DNA from: Flagellimonas taeanensis
Lineage (GTDB): Bacteria > Bacteroidota > Bacteroidia > Flavobacteriales > Flavobacteriaceae
Direction of reading: 5' to 3'
DNA: 64,000 nt
NCBI RefSeq assembly: GCF_003584105.1
Contig: NZ_QXFO01000005.1
Location: 1 to 64,000, forward strand
Below, one piece after another: positions 25,997 through 35,136 of the stretch. How positions within the stretch are numbered: position 1 is the stretch's first letter; each line of letters opens with the position of its first letter. The translations under genes were made by a program, and so were the position numbers. Under the pieces are notes generated by a model, which saw only the letters and a list, made by a program, of their open reading frames with translations, did no database searches and was not told the origin of the DNA.

Positions 25997-27071
25997 GTTC
26001 ATACTTTCAGGGGGAGGAACGGGAGGACATATCTATCCCGCAGTGGCCATAGCCAACGAGCTGAAGAAAAGGCATCCAGATGCCAAGTTCCTGTTCGTGG
26101 GGGCCAAGGATAAAATGGAGATGGAAAAAGTGCCACAGGCCGGTTATGAGATCAAGGGCTTGTGGATAAGTGGAATACAACGGAAACTGACATTGAAAAA
26201 TCTCATGTTTCCCTTTAAAGTGATAAGTAGTTTGTTGGAAGCCAGAAAGATAGTGAAGCAGTTCAAGCCCCATGTGGCCATAGGCACGGGAGGCTTTGCC
26301 AGCGGACCATTGTTAAGGATGGCGGCCGGTGCGGGCATTCCCTGTGTGCTTCAGGAGCAGAATTCCTTTGCGGGCATTACGAACAAACTATTGGCCAGCA
26401 AAGCTCAGAAAATATGTGTGGCCTATGATGGGATGGAGCGGTTTTTTCCCAAGGAAAAAGTCGTGAAGACGGGCAATCCCGTCCGCATGGATTTGGTGAC
26501 CCAGGAATCGGGCAAGGAAGAGGCCCTTGGTTTCTTTGGCTTGAATGCGGGCAAGAAGACCCTCCTGATCTTGGGAGGCAGTCTGGGTGCCAGACGCATC
26601 AACCAATTGGTGGGGAAAGAGTTGAATTTTTTTGAAAGACAGGGCCTGCAAGTGCTTTGGCAGTGTGGCAAGCTCTATGTGGAGGACTACAAAGCATACG
26701 ATTCGGATTCGGTAAAGGTATTGGCCTTCGTCAATCGTATGGACTTGGCCTATGCTGCTGCGGATGTGATCATTTCGAGGGCCGGGGCGGGTTCGGTTTC
26801 GGAGCTGTGCCTGGTGGGAAAACCGGTAATCTTTATCCCATCGCCCAATGTGGCCGAAGACCATCAGACCCAAAATGCAAATGCCCTGGTGTCCAAGGAA
26901 GCTGCCATCATGTTGAGGGAAAGTGAACTGGATGCCGAATTTGAAAAAAAGTTTACGGAATTGATGGCTTCCAATGACATGCAGGAACGTCTGGGAATGA
27001 ACATCAAGAAATTGGCCATGCCCAAGGCCACGGAACATATAGTGGATGAAATTGAAAAATTGCTGAAGTGA
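25983..27071 (+). CDS. murG: Lipid II-forming GlcNAc transferase MurG
   Basis: A 362-aa GT-B glycosyltransferase at the cytoplasmic membrane face that adds GlcNAc to lipid I. The N-terminal [12 protein letters not shown] loop is at about residues 9-20. [10 protein letters not shown], the second-domain loop [10 protein letters not shown] and the UDP-GlcNAc region [11 protein letters not shown] are all present. The GTG start lies within the end of ftsW. The murC GTG overlaps the murG stop by 4 bp. Confidence 0.95.
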   Translation: MGSYRFILSGGGTGGHIYPAVAIANELKKRHPDAKFLFVGAKDKMEMEKVPQAGYEIKGLWISGIQRKLTLKNLMFPFKVISSLLEARKIVKQFKPHVAIGTGGFASGPLLRMAAGAGIPCVLQEQNSFAGITNKLLASKAQKICVAYDGMERFFPKEKVVKTGNPVRMDLVTQESGKEEALGFFGLNAGKKTLLILGGSLGARRINQLVGKELNFFERQGLQVLWQCGKLYVEDYKAYDSDSVKVLAFVNRMDLAYAAADVIISRAGAGSVSELCLVGKPVIFIPSPNVAEDHQTQNANALVSKEAAIMLRESELDAEFEKKFTELMASNDMQERLGMNIKKLAMPKATEHIVDEIEKLLK

Positions 27072-28417
27072 ACCTGAAGGATATACATAGCGTCTATTTT
27101 ATTGGTATAGGAGGCATAGGGATGTCCGCTTTGGCCCGTTATTTCGATTTTATCGGAAAACCGGTTGCCGGGTACGACAAGACCTCAACGCCTATTACCG
27201 ATGGCCTTCAGGAAAAGGGAATCCAGGTTCATTTTGAAGATGATATCGCTTCGGTGCCGGACACGTTCAAGCAGCCGGGTACCTTGGTGGTCTATACCCC
27301 TGCGGTCCCCTCATCCCATGGTGAGCTCAATTTTTATAAAGCGAACGGTTTCGAGATCAAGAAGCGTTCGGAGGTGTTGGGTATCATCACCAAAGACTCC
27401 TATTGCTTGGCCGTAGCCGGCACACATGGAAAAACGACCACCTCATGCATCTTGGCGCACCTGCTCAAGGAGTGTGGGCTTCCCTTCACTGCATTTTTGG
27501 GAGGGATATCGGAAGATTTCAACAGCAATTTTGTGTTGGAGGGTACTGAATATTCCGTGGTGGAGGCCGATGAGTTCGACCGTTCCTTTTTGAGGTTGTC
27601 TCCCACGGTGGCCTGTATCACAAGTATGGATGCCGACCACTTGGACATTTATGGCACCCATGAAGAATTGCTTCAGTCCTTTCGGGATTTTGTAGGAAAG
27701 ATAAAACCTGGTGGGAAACTGTTCGTGCGAAAAGGATTGCCCATGGAGGGCACCACCTTTGGCATAGAAGATGGCTCCGACTTTTGTATTGAACATATTG
27801 ACATTGAACATGGAACCTACGTATTTGATCTCGTTACGCCTTCCGAGGTGCTGAAACAGGTTCGTTTTGGCAAGCCTGGAAGGCACAATTTGCTCAATGG
27901 ATTAGCTGCTTTTGCGATGGCGGTGCAAACGGGTTGCCCACCCCACCGCCTTGCCGAAGCTTTGGCTACGTTCAAGGGCGTACAGCGTAGATTTTCGTAC
28001 CAGATCAAGGAAAAGGATTTTGTCTTTATCGATGACTACGCGCACCATCCCGCTGAAATTGATGCGGTGCACCAGGCCATACGAGAGATGCACCCCGGGG
28101 AAAAGGTGACGGCGATCTTTCAGCCCCATCTGTTTTCAAGGACCAAGGATTTTGCGGACGATTTTGCCCAAAGTCTTTCCCAGTTCGATGAGATCATCCT
28201 CTTGGACATCTACCCGGCAAGGGAAGAACCTATGGAGGGCATCACATCGACTTGGCTGTTGGGGAAAATAGATAACCCGAATAAAAAACTAGTTCCCAAA
28301 GCGGAATTGATAAAAGAAGTAAGTAACTGTAAAACAGGGGTTTTAGTGGCTCTTGGGGCAGGGGACATAGGGCTTGAAGTGCCCAAAATAAAAAAAGAAT
28401 TGGCTTATGCGGGTTAA
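27068..28417 (+). CDS. murC: UDP-MurNAc:L-alanine ligase MurC
   Basis: A 449-aa Mur ligase that adds the first amino acid, L-alanine. It has the N-terminal [11 protein letters not shown] motif (about residues 13-23), the ATP P-loop GTHGKTTTS (about 117), the [10 protein letters not shown] segment, and the C-terminal [11 protein letters not shown] motif. The GTG start overlaps the murG stop (GTGA), and ftsQ begins 11 bp before its end. Tight packing indicates a single transcript. Confidence 0.96.
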   Translation: MNLKDIHSVYFIGIGGIGMSALARYFDFIGKPVAGYDKTSTPITDGLQEKGIQVHFEDDIASVPDTFKQPGTLVVYTPAVPSSHGELNFYKANGFEIKKRSEVLGIITKDSYCLAVAGTHGKTTTSCILAHLLKECGLPFTAFLGGISEDFNSNFVLEGTEYSVVEADEFDRSFLRLSPTVACITSMDADHLDIYGTHEELLQSFRDFVGKIKPGGKLFVRKGLPMEGTTFGIEDGSDFCIEHIDIEHGTYVFDLVTPSEVLKQVRFGKPGRHNLLNGLAAFAMAVQTGCPPHRLAEALATFKGVQRRFSYQIKEKDFVFIDDYAHHPAEIDAVHQAIREMHPGEKVTAIFQPHLFSRTKDFADDFAQSLSQFDEIILLDIYPAREEPMEGITSTWLLGKIDNPNKKLVPKAELIKEVSNCKTGVLVALGAGDIGLEVPKIKKELAYAG

Positions 28418-29126
28418 TTGGAATTACATCAAATTGGCTTTTCTGTCGGTGGCCGTAATTGCACTTTACGGTTTTGCCGATCAGCGGAGCAAAAAGAGGA
28501 AGATAGACGATATCTCGGTTAAATTTGTGGGCGACAACAACTTGTACTTGACTGAGGATGCGGTTAATAAATTGTTAATACAAAATTACGGCCCCGTAAA
28601 AAATAGGGCCAAAGAACAATTAGTTTTGAATACCATAGAGGAGGTAATTCTGTCCAACGATATGGTGAAAAATGCCCAAGTCTATCTTACTGTAAACGGG
28701 GAACTTATCTCAAAGATTGTTCAGCGTAAACCGATTGGAAGAGTAGAAGGGGTCTCCAAATTTTATTTGGATGATTTGGGAGAGCGTATGCCATTGTCCA
28801 AGCAACATTCGGCAAGGGTGCCCATCATCACGGGTAAAATTACGGGCAGGACCCTCGAGGACGCATATGTGATCCTCAACTATATCAACGAAGATGATTT
28901 TCTCAGGAAAAATGTCATCGGGATACACATTGAAGATGAAGGAAACTATCAACTCAAATTCCGCATGGAGAACTTTGTGGTGAATTTGGGGGGAGTGGAC
29001 AATCTAAATACAAAGTTCAAGAATTTCATGGCTTTCTATGCTAAGGCGGCCAAGGACAATTCCTTGGAAGATTATGTAATAGTGAGTTTGGAGTTCAACA
29101 ATCAAGTGGTTTGCACCAAAATATAA
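28407..29126 (+). CDS. ftsQ: Cell division protein FtsQ
   Basis: A 239-aa bitopic protein with one membrane helix (about 6-23) and a periplasmic region consisting of a POTRA-like part followed by a beta domain, the topology of FtsQ/DivIB. Sequence similarity to E. coli FtsQ is low, as in other Bacteroidota, so position between murC and ftsA is important support. It links early cytoplasmic ring components to septal synthesis enzymes. It overlaps murC by 11 bp, and ftsA begins 3 bp after it. Confidence 0.88.
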   Translation: MRVNWNYIKLAFLSVAVIALYGFADQRSKKRKIDDISVKFVGDNNLYLTEDAVNKLLIQNYGPVKNRAKEQLVLNTIEEVILSNDMVKNAQVYLTVNGELISKIVQRKPIGRVEGVSKFYLDDLGERMPLSKQHSARVPIITGKITGRTLEDAYVILNYINEDDFLRKNVIGIHIEDEGNYQLKFRMENFVVNLGGVDNLNTKFKNFMAFYAKAAKDNSLEDYVIVSLEFNNQVVCTKI

Positions 29127-29129
29127 GAT

Positions 29130-30461
29130 ATGGAACAGGGTAATTATTCAGTTGGGTTGGATATTGGAACCACCAAGATCGTAGCGATCATTGGTAGGGA
29201 GAACGAGTATGGAAAAATTGAGGTTCTGGGCATGGGCAAGTCCAAAAGTCTGGGCGTGCACAGAGGGGTGGTGAACAACATCACCCAGACCATCTCCTCC
29301 ATTCAACAAGCAGTGGAGCAGGCAGAACTGAACTCTGGTCTAAAAATAGGCTCGGTTGTCGTTGGCATTGCCGGACAGCACATACGGAGCCTGCAACACA
29401 GTGACTACATCACCAGGCCTAATTCCGAGGAAGTCATCAACAATGACGATCTGGACAGGCTTTGCAACCAAGTCTACAAATTGGTCATGCTTCCCGGTGA
29501 GGAGATCATCCATGTACTACCACAAGAGTACAAAGTGGACGGCCAGTCCGAGATAAAGGAACCCAAAGGAATGTACGGTGGCCGTTTGGAGGCCAATTTC
29601 CATGTAGTGGTCGGTCAGGTGTCATCCATCAAAAACATTGGAAGGTGCATCAAGAGTGCCGGGCTGGACCTAGGCAACATCACCTTGGAGCCCTTGGCTT
29701 CTGCCGAAGCGGTTCTGAGCCAGGAAGAAAAAGAAGCGGGCGTTGCCCTTATCGACATAGGTGGTGGAACCACGGACCTTGCCATTTTCAAGGATGGGAT
29801 CATCCGCCATACCTCCGTTATCCCATTTGGTGGCAACGTGATCACCGAAGATATCAAAGAAGGCTGTTCCATCATTGAAAAACAGGCCGAACTGTTGAAG
29901 ATCAAGTTCGGTTCCGCATGGCCGGGCGAGAACAAGGACAACGAGATTGTCTCCATTCCTGGTCTAAGGGGAAGGGAGCCCAAGGAAATCACCTTGAAGA
30001 ACCTCTCCAAGATCATCCATGCAAGAGTGGTGGAAATCATAGAGCAGGTCTATGTGGAGATCAAAAACTATGGTCATGAGGACCAAAAGAAAAAATTGAT
30101 CGCTGGAATCGTATTGACCGGTGGGGGAAGCCAATTGAAACACTTGAAACAATTGGTGGAGTATATTACCGGGATGGATACCCGGATCGGTTATCCCAAC
30201 GAACATTTAGCTGGCGATTCCGACGAGGAAATTGCCAGTCCGTTGTACGCAACGGCGGTAGGATTGTTGATGAACGCCCTGGAGTCCAAAACAATGGGCA
30301 AGGTGGTAGATCAACAGGAAGAAGTGCAAAAAGAGGAAAAGGTGCTGGTGGAGCAGGAGCATGTTGGGGCAGAGGCCACCTTGACCTCGCACAAGGAAAG
30401 AAAATCCATTTTTGACAAGTGGTCCGAGAAGCTGAAGGACTTTTTGGACAACGCAGAATAA
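29130..30461 (+). CDS. ftsA: Cell division protein FtsA
   Basis: A 443-aa actin-like ATPase that tethers FtsZ to the membrane. The phosphate-1 loop SVGLDIGTTKIVAIIG is at residues 6-21. The phosphate-2 loop is IDIGGGTTDLAIF and the adenosine motif is LTGGGSQLKHL. The extreme C-terminus (FDKWSEKLKDFLDN) is an amphipathic helix suited for membrane binding. It precedes ftsZ by 27 bp. Confidence 0.96.
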   Translation: MEQGNYSVGLDIGTTKIVAIIGRENEYGKIEVLGMGKSKSLGVHRGVVNNITQTISSIQQAVEQAELNSGLKIGSVVVGIAGQHIRSLQHSDYITRPNSEEVINNDDLDRLCNQVYKLVMLPGEEIIHVLPQEYKVDGQSEIKEPKGMYGGRLEANFHVVVGQVSSIKNIGRCIKSAGLDLGNITLEPLASAEAVLSQEEKEAGVALIDIGGGTTDLAIFKDGIIRHTSVIPFGGNVITEDIKEGCSIIEKQAELLKIKFGSAWPGENKDNEIVSIPGLRGREPKEITLKNLSKIIHARVVEIIEQVYVEIKNYGHEDQKKKLIAGIVLTGGGSQLKHLKQLVEYITGMDTRIGYPNEHLAGDSDEEIASPLYATAVGLLMNALESKTMGKVVDQQEEVQKEEKVLVEQEHVGAEATLTSHKERKSIFDKWSEKLKDFLDNAE

Positions 30462-30488
30462 TAACCCCATTAACGAAACACAACTGTC

Positions 30489-32471
30489 ATGAGCAAGAAC
30501 ACTGAATTTGACAACATCGCTTTTGATTTGCCCAAGAACAAGAGCAACGTAATAAAGGTAATAGGAGTAGGCGGCGGCGGTAGCAATGCCATCAACCACA
30601 TGTTCCAGGCAGGGATCAATGGAGTGGATTTCGTGATCTGCAACACCGATGCCCAAGCCTTACAGAACAGCTCTGTGCCCAACAAGATCCAGTTAGGGGT
30701 CTCCCTCACCGAAGGTCTAGGGGCAGGGGCCAACCCCGATGTTGGGGAGCAGGCCGCCCTTGAAAGCATGGAAGAGATCAAGGGCATGTTGGGACATAAT
30801 ACCAAAATGGCCTTCATCACAGCAGGTATGGGAGGAGGAACCGGTACCGGGGCCGCGCCCATTCTTGCCAAACTGGCCAAGGAATTGGACATTCTGACCG
30901 TGGGCATCGTTACCATCCCTTTCCAGTTTGAAGGGGCCATGCGTAACAAGCAAGCACAGTTGGGGATAGAAAAATTACGGGCGAATGTGGATTCGCTCAT
31001 CGTGATCAATAACAACAAACTTCGTGAAGTATACGGCAATCTTGGGTTTAAGGCTGGCTTCTCAAAGGCAGACGAAGTGTTGGCCACTGCGGCAAGGGGT
31101 ATCGCAGAAGTCATCACACACCACTATACACAGAACATTGACCTTAGGGATGCCAAGACGGTGCTTTCCAACAGTGGAACGGCCATTATGGGTTCTGCCG
31201 TGGCGTCAGGTTCAGCTAGGGCCACAGAGGCCATCATGAAAGCGTTGGATTCGCCATTGCTGAACGACAACAAGATCAATGGGGCCAAAAATGTACTGTT
31301 GCTGATTGTTTCCGGTTCCCAGGAGATTACCATCGATGAGATTGGGGAGATCAATGATCATATCCAGATAGAGGCCGGACACGGTGCCAATATCATCATG
31401 GGTGTGGGTGAGGACGAGAATCTCGGAGAGGCCATTGCCGTGACCGTGATCGCCACTGGCTTCAATGTGGACCAGCAGGACAACATAGTAAACACGGAAT
31501 CCAAGAAGGTATTCTATACGTTGGAGGACGAGCAGACCGCGCAACAAGATTTGACCCCTGAGGCCACGGCGGTACGGGAAATGAGGGTGGAAAAGGCTCC
31601 CATTGTGGAACCTGAACCAGAACCCACCGTGGTGAAGCACACTTTGGAAATGAAAGAAGAGGAAGTGGAGGAGCGTAGTGTGCCCAAGGCCAAGATGCAA
31701 GAACCCGATTTGGTGCCCACCACAAGCTATATCAGGAATTTCAATGTATTTTATGAAGAAGTGGTCCCTGAATATGTGGAAGACGACTTTATCATCATAG
31801 AAGCCAAGAATATCATCAACAATATAGAAGTAGTGGAGCCTGAAGTGGTTACTCCCAAGTCACAGGAAGACCAATTTACCTTGAGTTTTGACATGCCCCT
31901 CCACAATGAAGTAGAGGAGGAAGAGGATGAAAGGGAACACACGGTCACCTTCAATTTGGATGATGGCATTGGGGATGTGAGGGTGAATGAATATGTGGAG
32001 GTAAAACCTGTTTTGGAATACAAAAAGCAGGGGGAGACCCGCTACAATTTGGAAGAGTATATGGAATTGGAGACCAAACTGACCGGTGCCAAGTCCATGG
32101 CCGAGACCCATGAGCCCAAATTGGTGGAAAATGAACTTGTCTTTGAGAAAAAGACCTTGAAAGTCGAGGCCGCCAATCAAAAAGAGGAGACCACGGACAG
32201 CTTGGACCCTTTCAACAGTTCCATCAGCGATCTTCTAAAGGATAGGGCGGACGAGCGCAGGAGAAAACTGAAAAATTTCAACTATAAATTCCAGAACAAC
32301 AGGAACAGTATAGACGAAATCGAGAAACAGCCAGCATACAAGCGCCAAGGGGTAGATCTGAACGATGTTCCAAAGGAGCAGAAGGTTTCCAGGACCACAT
32401 TGAGCGAGGATAGCAACGATGATCTACAGTTGCGTTCCAACAACTCATTTTTGCACGATAATGTTGATTAG
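30489..32471 (+). CDS. ftsZ: Cell division GTPase FtsZ with long C-terminal linker
   Basis: A 660-aa tubulin-like GTPase that forms the division ring. The GTPase domain (about residues 15-325) has GVGGGGSNA, the tubulin signature GGGTGTGAAP and the synergy-loop region ISKADEV-like segment. Beyond it is a linker of roughly 300 acidic, Glu/Val-rich residues, much longer than in E. coli (383 aa in total) but usual for Flavobacteriia. The C-terminal end (LQLRSNNSFLHDNVD) probably contains the partner-binding peptide. It is the last gene of the dcw operon and is followed by a clear terminator. Confidence 0.97.
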   Translation: MSKNTEFDNIAFDLPKNKSNVIKVIGVGGGGSNAINHMFQAGINGVDFVICNTDAQALQNSSVPNKIQLGVSLTEGLGAGANPDVGEQAALESMEEIKGMLGHNTKMAFITAGMGGGTGTGAAPILAKLAKELDILTVGIVTIPFQFEGAMRNKQAQLGIEKLRANVDSLIVINNNKLREVYGNLGFKAGFSKADEVLATAARGIAEVITHHYTQNIDLRDAKTVLSNSGTAIMGSAVASGSARATEAIMKALDSPLLNDNKINGAKNVLLLIVSGSQEITIDEIGEINDHIQIEAGHGANIIMGVGEDENLGEAIAVTVIATGFNVDQQDNIVNTESKKVFYTLEDEQTAQQDLTPEATAVREMRVEKAPIVEPEPEPTVVKHTLEMKEEEVEERSVPKAKMQEPDLVPTTSYIRNFNVFYEEVVPEYVEDDFIIIEAKNIINNIEVVEPEVVTPKSQEDQFTLSFDMPLHNEVEEEEDEREHTVTFNLDDGIGDVRVNEYVEVKPVLEYKKQGETRYNLEEYMELETKLTGAKSMAETHEPKLVENELVFEKKTLKVEAANQKEETTDSLDPFNSSISDLLKDRADERRRKLKNFNYKFQNNRNSIDEIEKQPAYKRQGVDLNDVPKEQKVSRTTLSEDSNDDLQLRSNNSFLHDNVD

Positions 32472-32511
32472 TAGTGTTTAAATTGACATCCATTTTTTAA
32501 ATGGAAGCATG

Positions 32512-32539
32512 AACCCGAAAGTTGAGATACTTTCGGGTT
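32512..32539 (+). terminator. Terminator of the dcw operon after ftsZ
   Basis: AACCCGAAAG (32512-32521) pairs perfectly with CTTTCGGGTT (32530-32539) around an 8-nt loop and is followed by a T-rich run. It lies about 40 bp after the ftsZ stop. Confidence 0.85.
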
Positions 32540-32567
32540 TATTTTTTATCTTCGCAGCCCAAAATAG

Positions 32568-33026
32568 ATGGAAATGGGTTTGCAGGAAAAGGTAATGACA
32601 GAAATGAAGGTGGCCATGAAGGCAAAAGATACTGTTGCCTTGGAATCATTGCGTGCCATCAAGTCGGCCATTTTGTTGGCAAAGACGGAAACAGGTGCCG
32701 GTGCAGAACTTTCGGAGGAGGAAGAAGTGAAACTGATCCAGAAATTGGTAAAACAACGAAAGGACAGTGCGGCTATCTTCCAACAACAAGGAAGGGAAGA
32801 TTTGGCCGGACCAGAGCTTGCACAGGTGGCGGTGATCGAGAAATTCTTACCCGAACAATTGTCCGAGGAAGAGGTTGAAAAAGTGGTGCTCAAAACCATA
32901 GAATCCGTTGGTGCTTCGGGGATGCAGGATATGGGCAAGGTGATGGGCATCGTATCCAAGGAATTGGCAGGTCAGGCCGATGGAAAGACTATTTCCAGCA
33001 TTGTAAAGGCAAAATTGAGCGTATAA
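32568..33026 (+). CDS. GatB/YqeY domain-containing protein
   Basis: A 152-aa soluble protein made almost entirely of the YqeY domain, which also forms the tail of amidotransferase subunit GatB. Family features are the N-terminal LKxxMKAKD-like segment (MKVAMKAKDTVALESLRAI), the EKFLPEQLSEEE core and the C-terminal SSIVKAKL end. It may act on aminoacyl-tRNA, but no function is proven for stand-alone YqeY. Two ATGs, at 32568 and 32574, are equally possible. A tRNA gene follows 31 bp downstream. Confidence 0.88.
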   Translation: MEMGLQEKVMTEMKVAMKAKDTVALESLRAIKSAILLAKTETGAGAELSEEEEVKLIQKLVKQRKDSAAIFQQQGREDLAGPELAQVAVIEKFLPEQLSEEEVEKVVLKTIESVGASGMQDMGKVMGIVSKELAGQADGKTISSIVKAKLSV

Positions 33027-33057
33027 AAATAAACTCCTGTATTTTTGGGAGTGGAAT

Positions 33058-33131
33058 GGCCCAGTAGTTCAACTGGATAGAATATCAGATTTCGGCTCTG
33101 AGGGTTGGGGGTTCGAATCCTCCCTGGGTCA
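33058..33131 (+). tRNA. tRNA-Arg (anticodon TCG)
   Basis: A 74-nt cloverleaf. Acceptor GGCCCAG pairs with CTGGGTC (one G-T). Anticodon stem TCAGA/TCTGA encloses the 7-nt loop TTTCGGC, giving anticodon TCG (reads CGA and related CGN codons). The T-arm contains GGTTCGAATCC. The discriminator is A, and CCA is not encoded. It is followed by a long palindrome and a separate terminator. Confidence 0.93.
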
Positions 33132-33136
33132 CAGAT

Positions 33137-33198
33137 AAATCAAAAGGCTTCACGTCAAATCAAGTTAACTTGAATTTGTAAGTGGGGCTTTTTGATTT
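33137..33198. repeat. Long two-part palindrome immediately after tRNA-Arg
   Basis: The outer arms 33137-33153 and 33182-33198 pair over 17 bp with a few G-T wobbles. The inner part, about 33156-33179, is a second near-perfect palindrome centred on AAGTTAACTT. The whole 62 bp can fold into a single extended hairpin only 5 bp after the tRNA. It may serve in tRNA 3' processing, act as a terminator, or be a small mobile repeat. Confidence 0.7.
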
Positions 33199-33224
33199 TC
33201 ATGATGGAACGTTCAGGGATATAC

Positions 33225-33243
33225 AATCCTTATCTAGGTCACA
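33225..33243 (+). repeat. Degenerate copy of the tRNA-Arg 3' end
   Basis: AATCCTTATCTAGGTCACA here resembles AATCCTCCCTGGGTCACA at 33116-33133, the T-arm/acceptor end of the tRNA, with one extra base and a few substitutions. It is about 110 bp downstream of the original. Such duplications are often left by integration events at tRNA genes. No integrase is present here. Confidence 0.45.
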
Positions 33244-33246
33244 AAA

Positions 33247-33276
33247 ACAAAAGCAGGCATCATTGCCTGCTTTTGT
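33247..33276 (+). terminator. Terminator downstream of tRNA-Arg
   Basis: ACAAAAGCAGGCA (33247-33259) pairs perfectly with TGCCTGCTTTTGT (33264-33276) around loop TCAT. The A/T-rich base of the stem supplies the U-run. Confidence 0.85.
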
Positions 33277-33297
33277 TATAATGGCCTAAAAAAATAA

Positions 33298-33339
33298 CCC
33301 GACAGACAAAGAAGGTATGGTATGGGAACGTCTGTCGGG
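33298..33339 (-). terminator. Terminator after the first collagen-like gene
   Basis: CCCGACAGAC (33298-33307) pairs with GTCTGTCGGG (33330-33339) around a 22-nt loop. On the minus strand it is followed by TTATTTTTTT, and it sits 24 bp beyond the stop of the gene at 33364. Confidence 0.75.
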
Positions 33340-33363
33340 CGTGAATGAATATTGAATTAAGGC

Positions 33364-33987
33364 TTATTGGTCCAATCCGAGCAAAGTAGCAGCCTCACCA
33401 AAGTTTTCAGGCATTTTGTTGACCAAATCACTGGCCTGGGCAACGTTGGCGGGAACTATCACGTATTTTATCAAATACGCATCGTTATTTTCAAAGTTGC
33501 TCACATCGTTTGCTTCACCGACTATCACCAACCCAGGTGGTAAAATATTGGGGTCTGTAGCGGTTGCGGTATAGGTATAGATATGATCGGAACCATCTTG
33601 ATATGGGAGTAATAAAGTAAAAGTGCCCAAACCATAATCACGCTTTAGATAAACCAGGATTACGCCACCGGTTTCCAAAAAGGCTTCAATGTCTGCTATC
33701 CCGGGTATTTCTTCAATGAACATTTGTCCAAAAGTAGGAGGAACATTGTTGTCTACATTGTCCCAAGCAATTTGCATCCAATCGGAAACGATGACATTGG
33801 CGTTCCCATCTTGGCCCTGTTCTCCTTGGGGTCCTTGCACTCCTTGAGCTCCTTGCTCTCCCTGAATTCCCATTTCGCCGTTGAGGCCGTCCTTGCCATC
33901 TTCGCCAGAGCAGGAAACCAAGACAATACCCATCCCCAAGAAAAGGAGAAGGGTCAATTTTGATAGATTTAAAAGTGTTGTTTTCAT
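33364..33987 (-). CDS. Collagen-like lipoprotein, paralogue A (12 Gly-X-Y)
   Basis: A 207-aa lipoprotein with lipobox LVSC (Cys26). About 12 consecutive Gly-X-Y triplets (GEDGKDGLNGEM to GNA) are followed by a C-terminal domain of about 145 residues beginning VIVSDWM and ending in a conserved Leu-rich LLGLDQ. Collagen-like stretches form triple helices, so a trimeric surface stalk with a globular end is likely. It is the last of three tandem paralogues on the minus strand and the only one followed by a clear terminator. The upstream 21-bp direct repeats present before the other two are not found here. The C-terminal family was not recognised. Confidence 0.75.
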   Translation of the reverse strand: MKTTLLNLSKLTLLLFLGMGIVLVSCSGEDGKDGLNGEMGIQGEQGAQGVQGPQGEQGQDGNANVIVSDWMQIAWDNVDNNVPPTFGQMFIEEIPGIADIEAFLETGGVILVYLKRDYGLGTFTLLLPYQDGSDHIYTYTATATDPNILPPGLVIVGEANDVSNFENNDAYLIKYVIVPANVAQASDLVNKMPENFGEAATLLGLDQ

Positions 33988-34132
33988 AAAATAAATAAAA
34001 TGGATTAGTAAAAATGTATATGATGTTGGTATGAGTGGGGTTTATTTCGGTGTTGTCTGTTCACCAGCAAAACGGAAGTGTAATGGGCTGATTTCAAACA
34101 CAGATATGCAGTATTTTTATCTGGACAAAAAC

Positions 34133-34891
34133 TTATTGTTGCAATCCAAGTAAAGTTGCAGCCTCACTAAAACTTTCGGGCATATTGTTGACCAGATCAC
34201 TGGCTTGTGCAATGTTGGCAGGGACAATCACATACTTTATCAAATAGTTATCGCTGTTTTCCATAGAGGAAACATTGATCGATTCACCTCTTATGACCAA
34301 TCCGGGCACAAAAAGATTGGGATCGGTAGAGGTCACAGCATATGAAAAGATGCGTTCCGAACCATCTTGATGTGGAAGTGGTGTTGTAAAGGTGGCCAAG
34401 CCGATATCACGTCTCAAATAAAAAAGAACGACTCCTCCTGTGTCTATGAATACATTAATGTCATTGATGCCAGGAATTTCTTCGATGATCATTTCTCCCC
34501 AAGTAGGAGGAACATTGTTATCTGCATTGTCCCAAACGATGTACATCCAATCGGAAACGATGACATTGGCGTTCCCATCTTGGCCATTCTGTCCGTCCAG
34601 TCCATCTTGACCGGGTTCGCCTTGTGCTCCCTGCTCACCCTGAGGTCCTTGCTCCCCTTGGGGTCCTTGTTCTCCTTGCTCTCCCTGAGGTCCTTGTTCG
34701 CCTTGTGTCCCCGGTTCCCCCTGTGCTCCTTGCGTTCCTGGTTCCCCTTGTGGACCTTGTGCTCCTTGGACTCCCATTTCTCCATTGATTCCATCTGTGC
34801 CATCTTCGCCAGAACAGGAAACGATGATCATGCCTAACCCCAACAGAAGGAGGATGGATATTTTTGATAGATGTAAAAGTGTTTTTTTCAT
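34133..34891 (-). CDS. Collagen-like lipoprotein, paralogue B (27 Gly-X-Y)
   Basis: A 252-aa protein with lipobox IVSC (Cys26). About 27 uninterrupted Gly-X-Y triplets, many GEQ, GPQ and GEP, are followed by the same VIVSDWM-type C-terminal domain as its neighbours. It is very similar to paralogue A, differing chiefly in triplet number. This is expected from slippage in a 9-bp-periodic coding repeat. The upstream region (about 35020-35061) carries two 21-bp direct repeats that may bind a regulator. Prolines at X and Gln at Y are typical of bacterial collagen-like proteins that lack hydroxyproline. Confidence 0.78.
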   Translation of the reverse strand: MKKTLLHLSKISILLLLGLGMIIVSCSGEDGTDGINGEMGVQGAQGPQGEPGTQGAQGEPGTQGEQGPQGEQGEQGPQGEQGPQGEQGAQGEPGQDGLDGQNGQDGNANVIVSDWMYIVWDNADNNVPPTWGEMIIEEIPGINDINVFIDTGGVVLFYLRRDIGLATFTTPLPHQDGSERIFSYAVTSTDPNLFVPGLVIRGESINVSSMENSDNYLIKYVIVPANIAQASDLVNNMPESFSEAATLLGLQQ

Positions 34892-35019
34892 ATAATGAAT
34901 TGATGTAGGGTGTATATATAAAATTGGTAAGAATGGTTTAAAAATATCAGTGCTGGGATTCGGATTAAATTCATGTAAAGACCAAAATTAGAAAGTGGTT
35001 TCAAGTAATTTTCAGACAA

Positions 35020-35061
35020 TTGACGGATGGCCGTTTTGGGTTGACGGATGGGCGGTTTGAA
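35020..35061 (-). promoter_or_regulatory. 21-bp direct repeats upstream of paralogue B
   Basis: Two adjacent 21-bp units beginning TTGACGGATGG on the + strand (35020-35040 and 35041-35061) lie about 130-170 bp upstream of the paralogue B start. Repeats with a two-turn period suit a dimeric activator such as a LytTR protein. The binding factor is inferred. The surrounding block of about 90 bp is duplicated before paralogue C. Confidence 0.55.
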
Positions 35062-35136
35062 GAAGCGGAAGTGATTTTGGGAAGGTAAAACCGCACCTTT
35101 GTTTTAAAAAATGTTGAACAATAATTTCATGGAAAC

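Noticed and set aside
34367..34837. 156-codon + strand frame opposite the collagen-like repeat
   Set aside because: It is the complement of the Gly-X-Y coding repeat, giving a low-complexity Leu/Ser/Cys-rich product.
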